A stretch of 6,859 nucleotides of DNA from NCBI GenBank assembly GCA_002715405.1, contig PAZD01000032.1, forward strand, positions 2,368 through 9,226, written 5' to 3'. Both the position numbers and the translations under genes were made by a program. This document shows, one piece after another, positions 5,369 to 6,859 of the stretch. The notes beneath the pieces are model-generated. The model made no database searches, was not told where the DNA came from, and saw only the letters and a program-made list of their open reading frames with translations. Source of the stretch: Acidimicrobiaceae bacterium (GTDB lineage: Bacteria; Actinomycetota; Acidimicrobiia; Acidimicrobiales; UBA8592). Each line of letters opens with the position of its first letter. Position 1 is the first letter of the stretch.

Positions 5369-6448
5369 ATGAATACAAACAGAACAAAAAACAACATCCG
5401 AAGGGTAATAGCGTCAGTTGCTCTCGTAGGAATGGGTATGGCTACTATGTTCACAGCAACAGCAGCAGCTAGCCCAGTAGATCCAAGCGATCTGACATTC
5501 GAAATAGATGAGTTAACAGAAATTGAGATTCCTGTTCTTAATTTCGATCCAACTATCGATATTTCAGTATCTAACTGCCCAGCTCAGTGGATGGGAATTG
5601 GTATTACAAATAACTACTTAAACCTTGATTGGTTCCGAGTTCACATTTTCAATAGTTCTACTGTTGAAGTTACCGAAGATCCAGAATTTGAATTCTCTGA
5701 AACTCCTGACTTTGAAAGTGGAGTAATGGCGATTGCCTCAGGAGATTCGTCAGGTGGACCTTACTTTACTGATGAGAATGTCGTATTGGTAAAAGTTTAT
5801 GAGACAGGACCTGGCCCAGTAGATATTGTAGGTTATGGAACTCTTATTCATGAAGAAGAAGTAACCATTTGCGAAGAAGGTGCTGAAGCGGAACTTGCTG
5901 AAGCAGCAGCTGAGCATGCAGCTCAAGTAGCAGCTGAAGAAGCAGCACAAGCTCTTCTCGAAGCACAAGAAGCAGCCGAAGCAGCCGAGCAAGCTCTTCT
6001 CGAAGCACAAGAAGCAGCCGATGCAGCAGCCGCAGCAGCAGCTGAAGACGCAGCCGAAGCAGCAGCACAAGCAGCAGCAGCAGCTGAAGCAGCAGCACAA
6101 GCAGCAATCGATCAGGCAAACGCTGAGACAGAAGCAGCACAAGCAGCACTCGCCCAAGCAGAAGCTGAAAAAGAGCTAGCACTCGCCCAGGTTGAAGTTG
6201 AAAAAGCTAAAGCCGAAGCAATACTTGCCCAATCACAAGGAAATGGTGAAACAGCTGAAAACACTCACAGTGATGAGATATCTGAAGAGAATGAAACATC
6301 TGACGAAGAACTCGCCGCTGGCGAAGACCTCGGGAATCACTCGAAGTCAGGAATGTCAGGTGCAGTACTTGGCCTGATCATTGTCCTTGGACTTGTCGGA
6401 GTCGCCGCAGTCACCGGAGCTGTACTTAACCTTCGGAAGCAGCGATAA
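5369..6448 (+). CDS. Secreted, membrane-anchored stalk protein with alanine-rich coiled coil
   Basis: I do not recognise a named family. The 359 residues read as a type I surface protein. A signal peptide has a basic start (RTKNNIRR), a hydrophobic core at about 13-30 and likely cleavage near ATAAA-SP (about 34/35). A small acidic head domain (about 36-168) has the only two cysteines, C70 and C168, placed to form one disulfide closing the head. A long Ala/Glu/Gln-rich helical stalk (about 171-290) includes a doubled 14-residue unit starting QALLEAQEAA (194 and 208). Then come an acidic linker (291-328), a membrane segment (331-353) and a short basic tail, RKQR. There is no LPxTG sortase motif, so anchoring is probably by the membrane helix alone. 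As one continuous helix the stalk would be roughly 18 nm long (120 residues at 0.15 nm), enough to cross a cell wall. It sits between its own terminators, so it is likely a single-gene unit. The ligand is unknown. Confidence 0.9.
   Translation: MNTNRTKNNIRRVIASVALVGMGMATMFTATAAASPVDPSDLTFEIDELTEIEIPVLNFDPTIDISVSNCPAQWMGIGITNNYLNLDWFRVHIFNSSTVEVTEDPEFEFSETPDFESGVMAIASGDSSGGPYFTDENVVLVKVYETGPGPVDIVGYGTLIHEEEVTICEEGAEAELAEAAAEHAAQVAAEEAAQALLEAQEAAEAAEQALLEAQEAADAAAAAAAEDAAEAAAQAAAAAEAAAQAAIDQANAETEAAQAALAQAEAEKELALAQVEVEKAKAEAILAQSQGNGETAENTHSDEISEENETSDEELAAGEDLGNHSKSGMSGAVLGLIIVLGLVGVAAVTGAVLNLRKQR
5948..6021 (+). repeat. Exact 32-base direct repeat with 42-base period in the stalk coding region
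   Basis: Bases 5948-5979 and 5990-6021 are identical, offset by 42 bases, i.e. 14 codons or two heptads. Identity at third codon positions indicates a recent duplication rather than ancient protein repetition. It lies within a wider run of degenerate GAAGCAGC/GCACAAGC units (about 5880-6180). Confidence 0.9.
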
Positions 6449-6488
6449 AGAACTCGACAACTACATCGTAAAGAGTTGATTAAACCAG

Positions 6489-6524
6489 GAGCCAGCCCCA
6501 CGGGGCTGGCTCTAAAACATTTTT
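6489..6524 (+). terminator. Intrinsic terminator of the surface-protein gene
   Basis: GAGCCAGCCCC (6489-6499) and GGGGCTGGCTC (6502-6512) are perfect complements; in practice this is a 10-bp GC-rich stem with a CACG loop. A short A-rich spacer and a T-run (6520-6524) follow. It is the strongest hairpin in the window. In the other direction no T-run follows, so it is probably not efficient for the convergent gene ending at 6548. Confidence 0.88.
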
Positions 6525-6547
6525 AACTTCAACAAAGCCGAACGTTT

Positions 6548-6859
6548 TTAGATTGATCTGCCAGCTAGTCGGCCTTCACGAATAGCTTCTAAAATTGTTC
6601 TGGGAGCAGCCGCATCACCAATGATATGAATATTTAGATTGTGATAATTCTCCGATAACTGTTGCGCTAGACCATCATTTGTCCTGTTACCTACAGCCGC
6701 GATTATCACATCAGGGGTTTCTGTGTCCATCTTTCCGGAAAGAGTATCTTGGACATGGAGAACCCCATCAGCGATATGAACGACAGCTGTATTCGGATTC
6801 ATTTGTATTTCTTTGCTCGCTAATCTTCGAAGTGTTCTTACCATTGTTGCCTGATCAAG
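6548..6859 (-). CDS. C-terminal part of NADH:flavin oxidoreductase / 2,4-dienoyl-CoA reductase-like enzyme, 5' end outside window
   Basis: The frame is open to the right edge; codons before the ATG at 6844 read L-D-Q-A-T, so the true start lies outside and ATG 6844 is internal. The visible 103 residues match the end of the second Rossmann (FAD/NADH) domain of old-yellow-enzyme-type oxidoreductases with a C-terminal pyridine-nucleotide-disulfide-like module (FadH or trimethylamine-dehydrogenase relatives). Key parts are PDVIIAAVGNRTN (the strand and glycine common in this domain) and HIIGDAAAPRTILEAIREG, the conserved FAD-binding G-D motif followed by the R-x-x-x-x-A-I-x-E-G helix. The protein ends at the usual place after GRLAGRSI. 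Full-length relatives are about 650-690 residues with an N-terminal FMN barrel and a 4Fe-4S cluster, none of which is visible here. The substrate is unknown; dienoyl-CoA reduction is one option. Confidence 0.82.
   Translation of the reverse strand, partial: LDQATMVRTLRRLASKEIQMNPNTAVVHIADGVLHVQDTLSGKMDTETPDVIIAAVGNRTNDGLAQQLSENYHNLNIHIIGDAAAPRTILEAIREGRLAGRSI

Noticed and set aside
5750..6182. Minus-strand reading frames rich in Cys or Leu opposite the stalk region
   Set aside because: They are antisense shadows of GAA/GCA/GCC codon runs, which read as strings of Cys or Leu codons; no ribosome site or domain supports them, and the plus-strand protein has a full secretory architecture.
6320..6448. 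Sortase-type LPxTG anchor on the surface protein
   Set aside because: The membrane helix and basic tail are present, but no LPxTG-like motif precedes them.

Overview
The window looks like a chromosomal segment of an actinobacterium with moderate GC content. Sampled 60-base lines run from about 35% to 58% GC. The evidence is an ECF-type sigma factor fused to a ZAS-like zinc finger, a split-barrel (PPOX-type) flavin/F420 protein beside an ABM monooxygenase and an SDR dehydrogenase, a stearoyl-CoA-desaturase-like enzyme, GTG starts, and a wall-spanning surface protein. A marine or freshwater Acidimicrobiia-like lineage is my guess; nothing in the window fixes the taxon. I see no tRNA, rRNA, CRISPR array, insertion sequence or phage gene.

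Layout. Positions 1-1614 (+) hold a small redox cassette: the 3' part of an ABM-domain monooxygenase, a pyridoxamine-phosphate-oxidase-like protein and an SDR dehydrogenase. The last two are 4 bases apart and surely co-transcribed. A short convergent junction with a hairpin (1617-1635) follows. The minus strand then carries a 712-residue protein (1639-3777): sigma region 2, sigma region 4, zinc-finger anti-sigma-like domain, membrane segment, then a large predicted extracellular part with a cysteine-bearing domain, a Pro-Asp-Thr repeat linker and two Ig-like domains. Its leader (3778-3899) contains two stem-loops, and upstream on the same strand lies a DCC/DUF393 thiol protein (3900-4298). A divergent AT-rich intergenic region separates that from a membrane fatty-acid desaturase (4470-5231, +). 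The desaturase is followed by a clear terminator, a second terminator-like hairpin, and a secreted stalk protein with an alanine-rich coiled coil and a C-terminal membrane anchor (5369-6448, +) with its own strong terminator. At the right edge, on the minus strand, is the C-terminal end of an NADH:flavin oxidoreductase / 2,4-dienoyl-CoA-reductase-like protein.

Functional reading. The most unusual gene is the one-polypeptide sigma / anti-sigma-like / membrane / ectodomain fusion. It could be a membrane-tethered transcription factor that senses something outside the cell and must be released, or otherwise unmasked, to act. Sigma factors with C-terminal zinc-finger and membrane extensions are known in Actinobacteria. 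The large two-Ig ectodomain with a repetitive linker, and the sharp drop in GC between the cytoplasmic and outer parts, make this example worth study. The neighbouring surface protein and desaturase concern the cell envelope, so an envelope-response theme is possible, but no regulatory link is shown by sequence alone.
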